From: Staphylococcus simulans
GTDB lineage: Bacteria; Bacillota; Bacilli; Staphylococcales; Staphylococcaceae
Direction: 5' to 3'
Length of the DNA stretch: 59,575 bases
Assembly: GCF_002902285.1 (NCBI RefSeq)
Contig: NZ_PPRU01000053.1
Span: 1-59,575 of the forward strand
Of this stretch, positions 19,107 through 28,194 are shown one piece after another (within the stretch, counting starts at the first letter, position 1; each line of letters begins with the position of its first letter). The notes below the pieces were generated by a model that saw nothing but the letters and a program-made list of their open reading frames with translations, was not told where the DNA came from and did not search any database. A program made the translations under genes and the position numbers.

Positions 19107-20231
19107 TCAATCGCTAGTTAATTCTACAATTTTAAGTAGTTGTTCAGCTAATAAATTTAAAGATTGAATTTCCATTCTTTCTTCAGTTGTATGGATATTT
19201 TGATATCCGATACCAATAATCACAGTTGGAATACCTAATGCGTTGATAATATTTCCATCAGAGCCGCCTCCGGCAACCACTGTATTTCCACTTAATCCTA
19301 AACTTTGTGCACTTTTTACTGCATATTGTGTCACTTTAGCATCTTCAGCTACTTTAAAACCTTGATAACTTTTACTTGTAAATACATCAGCACTGCAACC
19401 ATAAGCTTCGGCAGTTTCCTCAAATACTTGTTTCATATGGTTGATTTGGGCTTCGATTTTGTTATTGTCATGTGATCTGGCTTCTGCATGTAATGTGACT
19501 TCGTCAGCGACTATATTCGTTGCTGAACCGCCAGTAAAACTACCGATATTGGCAGTTGTTTCATCATCGATTTTACCTAACTTCATTTTACTGACTGCTT
19601 TCGCCGCAATATTAATAGCACTTACACCTTTATCCGGTGTGCTGGCATGTGCTTTTTTACCATGAATTACTGCACTAAGTTTCATCTGTGTAGGTGCACC
19701 CAATACAGTTGTTCCAATTGGTGCACTAGCATCTACTGCGTATCCAAATTGTGCATCTAATAATTCAGGATTAAGCGCCTTAGCACCTAGTAAACCAGAC
19801 TCTTCACCTACTGTGATAACAAATTGAATTTGGCCATGTGGGATTTGATTTACTTTTAATACTTGAATTAATTCAAGTAAAGCAGCAATCCCTGCTTTGT
19901 CATCTGCGCCTAGTACAGTTGTACCATCTGAATAGATATATCCATCATCTTTGATGATAGGTTTAACGCCAATACCAGGTGCAACTGTATCCATATGACT
20001 TGTAAAATAAATTTTTTGGGTTTTATTGTGATTTTCTGTTGCCGCAAGTGTACAGATTAAGTTGTTTGCACCTAAATCAGGCTGCTCACCTGCATTATCT
20101 TCTTTTACTGTTAAACCTAAACTTTCAAATTTTTCTTTAAGAATTGGTTGAATGATTTCTTCATGACCTGTTTCTGAGTCGATTTGTACCAATTCTAAAA
20201 ATGTTTCTAGTAAACGTTGTTCGTTAATCAT
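19107..20231 (-). CDS. M20 family peptidase (PepT-like)
   Basis: Predicted zinc aminopeptidase related to tripeptidase T and Bacillus YqjE. Metal-binding elements are visible: SHMDTVAPG near residues 77-85, DDKAGIAAL near 114-122 and the EESG pair near 147-150. Length of 374 residues fits. Substrate is unproven; peptide or acetylated amino acid hydrolysis are both possible. It lies between gnd and the Prli42-type gene, all separate units. Confidence 0.88.
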   Translation of the reverse strand: MINEQRLLETFLELVQIDSETGHEEIIQPILKEKFESLGLTVKEDNAGEQPDLGANNLICTLAATENHNKTQKIYFTSHMDTVAPGIGVKPIIKDDGYIYSDGTTVLGADDKAGIAALLELIQVLKVNQIPHGQIQFVITVGEESGLLGAKALNPELLDAQFGYAVDASAPIGTTVLGAPTQMKLSAVIHGKKAHASTPDKGVSAINIAAKAVSKMKLGKIDDETTANIGSFTGGSATNIVADEVTLHAEARSHDNNKIEAQINHMKQVFEETAEAYGCSADVFTSKSYQGFKVAEDAKVTQYAVKSAQSLGLSGNTVVAGGGSDGNIINALGIPTVIIGIGYQNIHTTEERMEIQSLNLLAEQLLKIVELTSD

Positions 20232-20344
20232 GTTCTAACCCCTTCCTATACTATGTTTAGTGTATACGATTTATCTGCTTTGTAAAACATATATGTTCTA
20301 AAAAATAGGTTAAAATCATGATATAATAATTTGTAAGCGTCAAG

Positions 20345-20373
20345 TTGAAAACATAACCATATTGATTTAAAAT
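20345..20373 (+). promoter_or_regulatory. Promoter for the Prli42-type gene
   Basis: -35 TTGAAA (20345-20350), 17-base spacer, -10 TAAAAT (20368-20373), about 50 bases before the GTG start. Confidence 0.55.
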
Positions 20374-20423
20374 AAAGTACTATATTTATAATTAAGAAGA
20401 AAGTTTATCTGGAGGAGAATAAC

Positions 20424-20522
20424 GTGTTTAAAGGCAAAGTCTCAAAAGTTGTTATCATCGTTATGTTGGTAGCAGTAATCGTTGCACTGATATTATCAAG
20501 TTTAGCACCATTGATGCAGTAA
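20424..20522 (+). CDS. Prli42-type membrane miniprotein (DUF4044)
   Basis: A 32-residue protein. It starts with GTG at 20424 after the strong ribosome site GGAGGAG, and ends at TAA 20520-20522. A basic N-terminus (VFKGKVSK) precedes one membrane helix (residues 9-30) rich in Val, Ile and Leu. Size, topology and position beside the FUSC and bacilliredoxin genes match the DUF4044 family. Its Listeria member Prli42 anchors the stressosome. Staphylococci lack a full stressosome, so its partner here is unknown. Own promoter and terminator. Confidence 0.8.
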   Translation: MFKGKVSKVVIIVMLVAVIVALILSSLAPLMQ

Positions 20523-20530
20523 TAAAAAAT

Positions 20531-20559
20531 GAGGATGATCTGTAAAAAAGATCACCCTC
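20531..20559. terminator. Bidirectional terminator
   Basis: Stem GAGGATGATC/GATCACCCTC with one mismatch and a T tract on each strand, between the miniprotein gene and the convergent FUSC gene. Confidence 0.85.
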
Positions 20560-20564
20560 GTTTT

Positions 20565-21542
20565 TTATATTTCATCGTATAATTTTAACGATCCAAAATG
20601 AGATTTAATTTGTAAATAACGTTCTAGTTCACTAACAATTTGTATTTCGTTTGCACGATTGATTAAGGCTTCTTTCGACTGAGGCAGAGATTGATCATAA
20701 AGATCAATATGTAAATCATAAAGTGAATACAGACGCATCGCAGTATAATCATTACTATTAACGTTCTTAGCTATTTCAGCAAACAAATTACCTAAACGGT
20801 GCATCATTTTATCTTCTGATTTTATATTCTTCAGCAGGTGTTCAATACGCTCTATTATTTCCAATTGTTCTTCTCTCATATCAAAATAATGATAATAAGA
20901 GTTTTCGTTACGAACAAAGTGATTTTTTACGTCTCTGAACGCATAAGATTTCGCTTTTTGGATTTCGAGTTCAATGTTTTTGAGTGGCACATCTACTGGA
21001 TAATCTAAATCAAAACATGATTTACTGAATGCATTGAAAGTCTCAGTAAACTGTTTCTCTATTTTATGTTTATATTCTTTTAATTGTTTATCTAGACTTG
21101 GCATAATTAAGTTCATAATAAAAGCGATACCTAAGCCAACGATTAACAGTAAAACTTCATTGATAAATAAATGTAAATCAATAACTTTAGCATTAAAAAC
21201 ATGTAGCAATATAACGCAACTTGTAATAATACCTTCTTGTACCCCTAATACTACTGTTAAAGGTATAAAGAATAATACGATTAAACCTAATACAATTGCA
21301 TTTTGACCAAGCAAACTAAAAACGATAGATCCTAATATCAATATAAGAATACAGGATACAAAACGAGAAACAATTGCTTGTAGGGAATGTACTTTTGTAT
21401 GTTTAATACATAAAACAACTAAAATGGCACTTGAAGAAAAATTATCTAAACCAATTAATTTGGCAATAATTATTCCAAGTGCCATTCCTACAGCAGTCTT
21501 TATCGTTCTAAATCCTATTTTATAGGGATTAAAACGCATCAT
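20565..21542 (-). CDS. FUSC/aromatic acid exporter family membrane protein
   Basis: Membrane protein of 325 residues. Four to five membrane helices occupy about residues 10-150 (KTAVGMALGIIIAKLIGL at the start) and a helical cytoplasmic domain follows (about 160-325, with EEQLEIIERIEHLL). This layout matches the DUF939/YqjA group of the fusaric acid resistance-like superfamily. Transport has not been shown for this group. It lies 13 bases downstream of brxB and is probably co-transcribed with it. Confidence 0.85.
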   Translation of the reverse strand: MMRFNPYKIGFRTIKTAVGMALGIIIAKLIGLDNFSSSAILVVLCIKHTKVHSLQAIVSRFVSCILILILGSIVFSLLGQNAIVLGLIVLFFIPLTVVLGVQEGIITSCVILLHVFNAKVIDLHLFINEVLLLIVGLGIAFIMNLIMPSLDKQLKEYKHKIEKQFTETFNAFSKSCFDLDYPVDVPLKNIELEIQKAKSYAFRDVKNHFVRNENSYYHYFDMREEQLEIIERIEHLLKNIKSEDKMMHRLGNLFAEIAKNVNSNDYTAMRLYSLYDLHIDLYDQSLPQSKEALINRANEIQIVSELERYLQIKSHFGSLKLYDEI

Positions 21543-21554
21543 CTGCTTTACCTC

Positions 21555-21992
21555 TTATCGTTCTTCACAATATTTTTCGAATAAATTTTGAAGCTGTGTA
21601 ATAACATCCATAATGTCATGGCCTTCTATTTGATGACGTTCAATCATTTCAGCAATTTTACCATCTTTAACTAACGCAAATGATGGACTTGAAGGAGCAT
21701 AACCTTCAAAATAATCTCTCGCTTGTTGTGTCGCTTCTTTATCTTGTCCTGCAAAGACTGAAACTAAGCGATCAGGTAGTTTATCATAATGTAATGAATG
21801 TTCAGCAGCTGGACGTGCAATACCTCCGGCACAACCGCAAACTGAGTTAACCATAACAAGTGTAGTACCGTCTTGTTTTAATACAGCATCTACTTCTTCA
21901 GGCGTTGTAAGTTGTTCATAACCTGCTTTTTCTATCTCGTTACGTGCTTGTTCTACAACATCGTTCATATATAAATCGAAATTTAAATCCAT
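21555..21992 (-). CDS. brxB: Bacilliredoxin BrxB
   Basis: Thioredoxin-like protein of 145 residues that removes bacillithiol from S-bacillithiolated proteins. The family active-site motif CGC is present in NSVCGCAGG near residues 52-54. Two paralogues (BrxA, BrxB) exist in staphylococci; the place next to the 2-oxoacid dehydrogenase operon fits BrxB. It is followed closely by the FUSC gene. Confidence 0.9.
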   Translation of the reverse strand: MDLNFDLYMNDVVEQARNEIEKAGYEQLTTPEEVDAVLKQDGTTLVMVNSVCGCAGGIARPAAEHSLHYDKLPDRLVSVFAGQDKEATQQARDYFEGYAPSSPSFALVKDGKIAEMIERHQIEGHDIMDVITQLQNLFEKYCEER

Positions 21993-22088
21993 ATCGAAAT
22001 CACCTTTCAGTTCTTAATAACGTTCTATTTTATTCTACTAATTAATTTAGTAATCTTCAACAGGATTAACTTTAACATTAAGAACAGT

Positions 22089-23393
22089 TTAATAAATATG
22101 CGTATGTTCGATTGTAAATTGTTCTACTCTATTTTTGATTGTGTTCATGAAACGACCAGCTTGTAAGCCATCTAAAATACGATGATCAATCGAAATACAT
22201 AAGTTCACCATATTACGAATTGCAATCATATCATCAATCACAACTGGTTTTTTTACAATGGATTCTACTTGTAAAATCGCAGCTTGTGGGTGGTTAATAA
22301 TGCCCATCGAAGAGACAGAACCGAATGTTCCAGTATTATTTACAGTAAAAGTTCCACCCTGTAAATCAGCTTGTGTTAATTTATTTTGACGTGCTTTTTG
22401 AGCTAATTCATTAACTTCGCGTGCAATTCCCTTAATTGATTTTTCATCTGCATTGTGGATGACTGGTGTATATAATTTATCCTCTACAGCTACTGCAATT
22501 GAGATATTGATATCCTTATGAACTTTAATTTCAGAGCCTTGCCAACTACTGTTTAACATTGGGAACTCTTTTAATGCTTCTGCAACTGCATTAACAAAGA
22601 ATGCGAAGAATGTTAAATTATAACCTTCTTTTGCCTTAAATTGCTTTTTATGATGATTTCTAGTTTTCACTAAGTTTGTTGCATCAGCTTCAACCATCAT
22701 CCATGCATGAGGAATTTCTGAAACACTTTGAACCATATGTTTAGCAATCGCTTTACGCACACCATTTACAGGAACAGAATCAGCTGGAACAGTTGATTGT
22801 TCTGTAGATGCAGAAGGTTGGATATTTTCTTTTTCAGCAGGTTTATTTTGAATTGGTGTTGACCCAGCTTGAGTTGAGACAGCTTCTGGGTGAGCAATTA
22901 CATATTCAATATCTTTTTTTGTCACACGACCTTCAAAGCCTGTCCCTTTAACTTGTGATAAATCAATTTGATGTTCAGAAGCTAATTTAAATACAACAGG
23001 TGAATATCTACCATTATTTAGTGGTTTATCAGAGGTAGCGTTCTTAAAATTTTGTTTAGATTCAGTTTGGGTTTCTGTTGATGTATTTTCATTTTCGGGT
23101 TTTTCTGTAGTTGCTGTTGATTCTGGTTTTGAATCAGATTCTGAAATCTCATCTGATGAACCTTCAGCATCAATTTCACAAATTGGAGTCCCGACACTAA
23201 TAGTTTCCCCAGCTTCAACTAGGATTTTGGTAATTGTACCAGCTTCAGTAGACGGTACTTCCGCTGTTACTTTATCTGTAATAACCTCACAAATAGGCTC
23301 GTATTCTTCAATAGTATCGCCGACTTCTACTAACCATTGTTCAATTGTACCTTCATGTACACTTTCTCCGAGTTTCGGCATTTTGATTTCCAT
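22089..23393 (-). CDS. bkdB: Branched-chain 2-oxoacid dehydrogenase E2 (acyltransferase)
   Basis: Core subunit that moves the acyl group from E1 to CoA via a lipoyl arm. Residues 1-78 form the lipoyl domain with the lipoylated Lys in VITDKVTAEV near 43. A flexible Ser/Thr/Glu-rich linker follows (80-125), then the E1/E3-binding domain with KGTGFEGRVTKKDI (about 149-162), then the catalytic domain with DHRILDG near residues 399-405. Last gene of the operon. Confidence 0.95.
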   Translation of the reverse strand: MEIKMPKLGESVHEGTIEQWLVEVGDTIEEYEPICEVITDKVTAEVPSTEAGTITKILVEAGETISVGTPICEIDAEGSSDEISESDSKPESTATTEKPENENTSTETQTESKQNFKNATSDKPLNNGRYSPVVFKLASEHQIDLSQVKGTGFEGRVTKKDIEYVIAHPEAVSTQAGSTPIQNKPAEKENIQPSASTEQSTVPADSVPVNGVRKAIAKHMVQSVSEIPHAWMMVEADATNLVKTRNHHKKQFKAKEGYNLTFFAFFVNAVAEALKEFPMLNSSWQGSEIKVHKDINISIAVAVEDKLYTPVIHNADEKSIKGIAREVNELAQKARQNKLTQADLQGGTFTVNNTGTFGSVSSMGIINHPQAAILQVESIVKKPVVIDDMIAIRNMVNLCISIDHRILDGLQAGRFMNTIKNRVEQFTIEHTHIY

Positions 23394-23412
23394 TTGATAA
23401 GCCTCCTATAAT

Positions 23413-24396
23413 TTAGAAACGTGCAAGTTCTAACATTTTTGCTTTGATTTTATCTGGATTCATCATGAATTCATCCTCTAATGGTGGCGAGAATGGCATA
23501 GATGGCACGTCTGGACCAGCAAGACGCATGATTGGAGCATCTAAATCAAACAAGCAATTTTCAGCGATGATTGCTGATACTTCTGACATAATGCTGCCTT
23601 CCAAATTATCTTCAGTTACAAGTAAAATCTTACCTGTACGTTTTGCACGTTCAATAATCGTTTCTTTGTCTAATGGATAAACTGTACGTAAGTCGACAAC
23701 TTCTACATCTATACCTTCTTCTGCTAAAACATCTGCAGCTTGTAAGCTGTAATTAACACATAAACCATAAGTAAAGACTGTAATATCATTGCCTTCACGT
23801 TTTACATCCGCTTTACCTAGTGGGACTGTATAATATTCTTCAGGTACTTCCTCTTTAAGTAACCGATACGCTTTTTTATGTTCGAAATAAAGTACAGGAT
23901 CATTCGATTCAACTGAAGCTAATAGCAGACCTTTCGCATCATATGGTGTAGATGGAATAACGATTGTTAATCCAGGTGTAGATGCAAAAACACTTTCTAT
24001 ACTTTGAGAATGATATAAAGCGCCATGTATACCTCCACCAAAAGGTGCACGAATAGTGATTGGTGAACTCCAATCATTATTTGAACGGTAACGCATTTTT
24101 GCAGCTTCACTCATAATTTGGTTAGTCGCTGGTAAAATATATTCAGCAAATTGAATTTCAGCAATTGGGCGCTTACCTAACATAGATGCTCCGATAGCTG
24201 TACCAACGATATTTGATTCGGCTAATGGTGTATCGATGACACGTTCAATTCCGAATTTTTCTTGTAAGCCTTGAGTAACACCAAATACGCCACCTTTTTT
24301 ACCGACGTCTTCTCCTAATACAAATACATCAGGGTCTTTTTCCATAGCCTGATAAATTGCTTGTTTGATAGCTGCTAAATAAGTGAGTTTAGCCAT
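23413..24396 (-). CDS. bkdAB: Branched-chain 2-oxoacid dehydrogenase E1 beta
   Basis: Beta subunit of the thiamine diphosphate-dependent decarboxylase. The N-terminal part (LGEDVGKKGGVFGVTQGL, residues 26-43) and the substrate loop IRAPFGGGIHGALYHSQ near 114-130 are typical. The C-terminal transketolase domain starts at about 200. At 327 residues it has the normal length. The start directly overlaps the E1 alpha stop region, and E2 follows 19 bases later. Confidence 0.95.
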   Translation of the reverse strand: MAKLTYLAAIKQAIYQAMEKDPDVFVLGEDVGKKGGVFGVTQGLQEKFGIERVIDTPLAESNIVGTAIGASMLGKRPIAEIQFAEYILPATNQIMSEAAKMRYRSNNDWSSPITIRAPFGGGIHGALYHSQSIESVFASTPGLTIVIPSTPYDAKGLLLASVESNDPVLYFEHKKAYRLLKEEVPEEYYTVPLGKADVKREGNDITVFTYGLCVNYSLQAADVLAEEGIDVEVVDLRTVYPLDKETIIERAKRTGKILLVTEDNLEGSIMSEVSAIIAENCLFDLDAPIMRLAGPDVPSMPFSPPLEDEFMMNPDKIKAKMLELARF

Positions 24397-25388
24397 TATT
24401 CAAGCCCTCCTTCTTCGTAAACAAATGTATATGTTTCACTTGGATCTGGATAAGGAGAAGCTTCTGCTTCTTTTGTTGCTTTGTTGACGATTGATTTATT
24501 TTCTTTTTCAATTTCGTCGAACCAAGCTTGATCCGCAATTTCTAAATCCATCAGATGTGCTTTAAATTTAATATTGCAATCTTGAGATTTTAAGCCTTCT
24601 CTGATTTCAGGACTACGATATTGGTCATCATCATCAGAAGAATGTGCAGTCATTCTAGTACACATTGCTTCTAATAAAGTAGAACCCTCGCCACTTAATG
24701 CTCTTTCGCGTGCTTCATGCATAGCTTTATACATTGCAATTGGGTCATTTCCATCTACTCTTTCTCCGTGGATACCATATCCAAGCGCACGATCAGAAAG
24801 TTTTTCAGCAGCATATTGTAAGTGTGATGGGACTGAGATTGCATATTCATTGTTTTCAATCACACAAATAAATGGTAATTTTTGAACCCCAGCAAAGTTT
24901 AGTCCCTCATGGAAATCGCCTTGGTTAGATGTTCCTTCACCTAGTGTTGCCATAGCAATATTAGGTTTGCGATCCATTTTTAATGCTAAAGCTGCACCTA
25001 CACCTTGTAATACTTGCGTGCCTACTGGTGAACTTTGTGATAAAATATCGACAGATTTTTTACTGTAATGTGAAGGCATTTGTTTACCTCCAGAGTTGAT
25101 ATCTCCTTTTTTACCAAAAGCTGACATCATTGTTTCAGCAGGTGTAATACCGAGATATGTGATTAATGCTAAATCACGATAATAAGGTGCTGAAACATCT
25201 CCTTTTTCCATCGCAAACGCCATACCGATTTGTGCTGCTTCTTGACCTTGGCAACTAATTACGAAAGGAATTTTGCCTGCACGGTTTAAGAGCCACATTC
25301 TTTCATCTAATTTGCGGCCAAGATCCATCCATTTATACATTTCTTTTAAATCATTTTCGGTCAGACCGGCAGATTTATAATCCATCAT
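24396..25388 (-). CDS. bkdAA: Branched-chain 2-oxoacid dehydrogenase E1 alpha
   Basis: Alpha subunit that binds thiamine diphosphate and decarboxylates branched 2-oxoacids from Leu, Ile and Val. The cofactor motif begins with LGEGTSNQGDFHEGLNFA near residues 148-165 and ends with ENNEYAIS near 178-185; the regulatory-type loop TRMTAHSSDDDDQYR is near 245-259. Length of 330 residues is normal. It follows lpdA by 19 bases. Confidence 0.95.
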   Translation of the reverse strand: MMDYKSAGLTENDLKEMYKWMDLGRKLDERMWLLNRAGKIPFVISCQGQEAAQIGMAFAMEKGDVSAPYYRDLALITYLGITPAETMMSAFGKKGDINSGGKQMPSHYSKKSVDILSQSSPVGTQVLQGVGAALALKMDRKPNIAMATLGEGTSNQGDFHEGLNFAGVQKLPFICVIENNEYAISVPSHLQYAAEKLSDRALGYGIHGERVDGNDPIAMYKAMHEARERALSGEGSTLLEAMCTRMTAHSSDDDDQYRSPEIREGLKSQDCNIKFKAHLMDLEIADQAWFDEIEKENKSIVNKATKEAEASPYPDPSETYTFVYEEGGLE

Positions 25389-25407
25389 TTTCTATTTCCT
25401 CCTCATA

Positions 25408-26832
25408 TTACGCATGAACAGAGCGTTTTGCTGCTTTAAGTCCAGCTTCCATTAGAACTTCTGAAAGTGAAGGATGTGCATGTGTTGTTAGTCCTAATTC
25501 AAGCGTAGATCCATTCATAAATTGTAGTAAAGCAACTTCGTTGATTAGTTCTGTTACATGTGGACCTATCATACTTAATCCTAATACAGAATCTGTTTCT
25601 TGGTCTACCACTACTTCACAAAAACCATCTTGTTGATTAGCATCTTCAATCACAGCTTTACCAATAGCTTTAAAAGGAACTTTAAAACTACGTGCTTTTT
25701 TATAATCTGCGGCTTTAGCTTGTTCTAGATTCATGCCGATTGATGCGATTTCAGGATAAGTATAAACACATTTTGGAATTGCATTATAATCAACTGGAAT
25801 TACTGAGTCTTCAAACATTGCTTCTACTGCAATTGTCCCTTCTTTAGAACCAGCGTGTGCAAGTTGTAATTTACCGATGCAGTCTCCAGCTGCATAAATA
25901 TGTTGTTCTTGGGTTTGTTGTTTGTTATTAACTTCAATAAAACCTTTTTCGTCTAAATTAATTTTTGTATTGTTTAAGCCGATATCCTCTGTATTTGGTT
26001 TGCGACCTACTGCTAATAAAATTTTATCTACTTGCAGTGTTTCATTTTCTAGTTTGATTTCAGCTGAATCATCACTAATTTGAATTTGGTCTTCAGATAA
26101 TTGAACATTTTCACGAATCTGCACACCTCTATCATTCAGGTGTTTTTTTAATGTTTGTGTAACTGATTTATTTTCACTAGGTAAAATGCGTTCACCTGCT
26201 TCTATAACTGTTACATCAACACCAAAATCATTTAATAATGAAGCAAATTCCATACCAATAACACCGCCGCCAATAATAGCAATGGACTGAGGAAGCTCTG
26301 TCATTTTTAAAATGTCATTGCTTGAAAGTACAACTTGGTGATCAAATGATAAGAAAGGTAATTCCGCTGGTCTAGAACCTGTCGCGATCAGCACATAATC
26401 ATTCGGAATAAGTTCAGATGTACCATCTTCGTATTCAACAGATATTGTACCTGGTTGAGGTGAAAAAATTGATGAACCCAGGATACGTCCAGTGCCGTTG
26501 TAGATATCGATATGGTTGTGCTGCATTAAGTGCTTAACGCCAGTATGCATTTGTTCAACAATATCATTTTTTCGTTCATATACTTTATTATAATTCAAAT
26601 TAAATTGTTCTGTTTCAATACCATATGCCGCAGCATGTTTAACTGTATGTAATACTTCAGCTGACTTTAACAAGGCTTTAGTCGGAATACATCCTTTATG
26701 CAGACATGTACCGCCGAGTAATTGATTTTCAACAATCGCGACTTTTTTGCCCAATTGAGATGCGCGGATGCCTGCGACATAACCTGCAGTGCCACCACCT
26801 AGAATAACTAAATCATATTGTTCTTCTGCCAT
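25408..26832 (-). CDS. lpdA: Dihydrolipoyl dehydrogenase (E3) of the branched-chain complex
   Basis: FAD enzyme that reoxidises the lipoyl arm and makes NADH. The FAD motif GGGTAGYVAG is near residues 11-20, the redox-active disulfide in GGTCLHKGCIPTKALL near 41-56, the NAD motif GGGVIGMEFASLL near 188-200, and the His-Glu dyad in THAHPSLSEVL near the C-terminus. At 474 residues it is complete. GGAG lies before its ATG, ten bases after buk. Confidence 0.95.
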   Translation of the reverse strand: MAEEQYDLVILGGGTAGYVAGIRASQLGKKVAIVENQLLGGTCLHKGCIPTKALLKSAEVLHTVKHAAAYGIETEQFNLNYNKVYERKNDIVEQMHTGVKHLMQHNHIDIYNGTGRILGSSIFSPQPGTISVEYEDGTSELIPNDYVLIATGSRPAELPFLSFDHQVVLSSNDILKMTELPQSIAIIGGGVIGMEFASLLNDFGVDVTVIEAGERILPSENKSVTQTLKKHLNDRGVQIRENVQLSEDQIQISDDSAEIKLENETLQVDKILLAVGRKPNTEDIGLNNTKINLDEKGFIEVNNKQQTQEQHIYAAGDCIGKLQLAHAGSKEGTIAVEAMFEDSVIPVDYNAIPKCVYTYPEIASIGMNLEQAKAADYKKARSFKVPFKAIGKAVIEDANQQDGFCEVVVDQETDSVLGLSMIGPHVTELINEVALLQFMNGSTLELGLTTHAHPSLSEVLMEAGLKAAKRSVHA

Positions 26833-26842
26833 GATTGATCTC

Positions 26843-27901
26843 CTAACTATATATTTTTACTTCTTCGCGTAAATTAACTGCTTCATAAACTTGATTTGCA
26901 AGAGCTTCCATCTCTAACTCGCCTGGATATACACTAACAGGAGCAATCCATTCTACATATTCTTGAATTTTATCCGTGATGAGTTGACTGTGTGCAATTC
27001 CGCCTGTTAAAAGAATTTGATCGATATCGCCTTTAAAAATAACAGCCCTTTCGCCAATTGTCTTCGCAATTTGATAAATCATTGCATCTAAAATTAAATG
27101 AGTTGTTTTATTTACGCTATATTCATTCACTAACTGTTTCATGTTATTAGTAGAACATAAATTAACGAGTCCTGCTTTCTTGCTAATAAAGTGTTGAAGT
27201 GCTTCAGGTGAATACCCACGCTCAACTCCAAATTGATAAAGCATATCATTCGGAATTGTGCCAGCACGTTCTGGACTCATTGGACCTTCACCGTATAAGC
27301 CTTCATTCACATCCACAACTTTACCTTGTAAATGCGCACCTACTGTAATACCTCCACCCATATGAACCACAATAACATTGGCTTTGTTATAAGGCTTTTG
27401 AATGGACTTTGCATATTGACGTGCAACTGCCTTTTGATTTAAAGCATGAAAAACACTTCTACGCTTAATATCCTTTATACCTGTTATCCTTGCGATATCA
27501 ATTAATTCATCAACAACTACAGGATCAACAATAAATACAGGTATATTTAGTATTTCTCCTAATTTATACCCTATAATCCCACTTAAATTGGAAGCATGTA
27601 CACCATATTTGAGAGATCTTAAGTCTTCATACATTTTAAAATTCACTGTATATGTACCGCCAGCTATGGGTTTAAGTAGACCGCCTCTACAAGCTATCGC
27701 ATCGATACTTTGCATCCCTGGAGTCTTTTCTTTTATAAATGATTTTATGGAATCAATTCGATATGATTCTTGATCAAGTAAAGGCTTTTGTGAGATGTTC
27801 AAATCATGATGAATCGTTTCCATTGAAACACAATTTTCATCTTGATAAAAGCCTATTTTTGAAGAGGTACTACCTAAATTTATGACTAAAATATTGGTCA
27901 T
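26843..27901 (-). CDS. buk: Butyrate kinase (branched-chain fatty acid kinase)
   Basis: Acetokinase-family enzyme that converts acyl-phosphate and ADP to free acid and ATP. The N-terminal phosphate motif NILVINLGSTSSKIG is near residues 3-16; HMGGGITVGAH near 185 and LTGGIAHS near 305 are also typical. ATG at 27901 is preferred over GTG at 27910, which lies inside the AGGTGA ribosome site. At 352 residues it is complete. It is upstream of lpdA in the same order as the Bacillus bkd operon and has its own promoter. Confidence 0.93.
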   Translation of the reverse strand: MTNILVINLGSTSSKIGFYQDENCVSMETIHHDLNISQKPLLDQESYRIDSIKSFIKEKTPGMQSIDAIACRGGLLKPIAGGTYTVNFKMYEDLRSLKYGVHASNLSGIIGYKLGEILNIPVFIVDPVVVDELIDIARITGIKDIKRRSVFHALNQKAVARQYAKSIQKPYNKANVIVVHMGGGITVGAHLQGKVVDVNEGLYGEGPMSPERAGTIPNDMLYQFGVERGYSPEALQHFISKKAGLVNLCSTNNMKQLVNEYSVNKTTHLILDAMIYQIAKTIGERAVIFKGDIDQILLTGGIAHSQLITDKIQEYVEWIAPVSVYPGELEMEALANQVYEAVNLREEVKIYS

Positions 27902-27962
27902 ATATTTCACCTGCTTTATATTGCATTCATGATGCAGTATTCATGTTTTCTCAAAACTACCC

Positions 27963-27991
27963 TTTATATTTTACCTTAATCTAGTATTCAA
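27963..27991 (-). promoter_or_regulatory. Promoter for buk-lpdA-E1-E2
   Basis: Minus strand: -35 TTGAAT (27986-27991), 17-base spacer, -10 TATAAA (27963-27968). It lies between the terminator at 28072-28112 and buk, so it can drive buk and the dehydrogenase genes independently of ptb. The rest of 27902-28194 holds no gene, only a direct repeat ATTCATG near 27926-27944. Confidence 0.65.
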
Positions 27992-28071
27992 TTAAAAGTA
28001 ATCCCCTATAAAAGTAATGACTTGTTACCCTCAAATAGTTATTTTGCAGTTTAAATCTCTAAAAACAAAAT

Positions 28072-28112
28072 AAAAATACGACTTTCACTGACAAATGAAA
28101 ATCGTACTTTTT
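28072..28112 (-). terminator. Terminator after the MFS remnant
   Basis: Stem TGAAAATCGTA against TACGACTTTCA with one mismatch and flanking A/T tracts, with TTTTT after it on the minus strand. It lies inside the ptb-to-buk interval. Confidence 0.75.
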
Positions 28113-28194
28113 AATTCATTAGCCTTAAACGTTATAGAAACCTGAATATCACATAATAGATTTGTATGTCATGATTTAATTTTGATACAAAAGA

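Noticed and set aside
22010..22088. A terminator after the E2 gene
   Set aside because: Only weak A/T-rich pairing is present; transcripts may run on into brxB.
23018..23218. A Gln/Asn/Lys-rich 66-codon frame inside the E2 gene
   Set aside because: It is the shifted frame of the repetitive Ser/Thr/Glu linker between the lipoyl and binding domains, not a gene.
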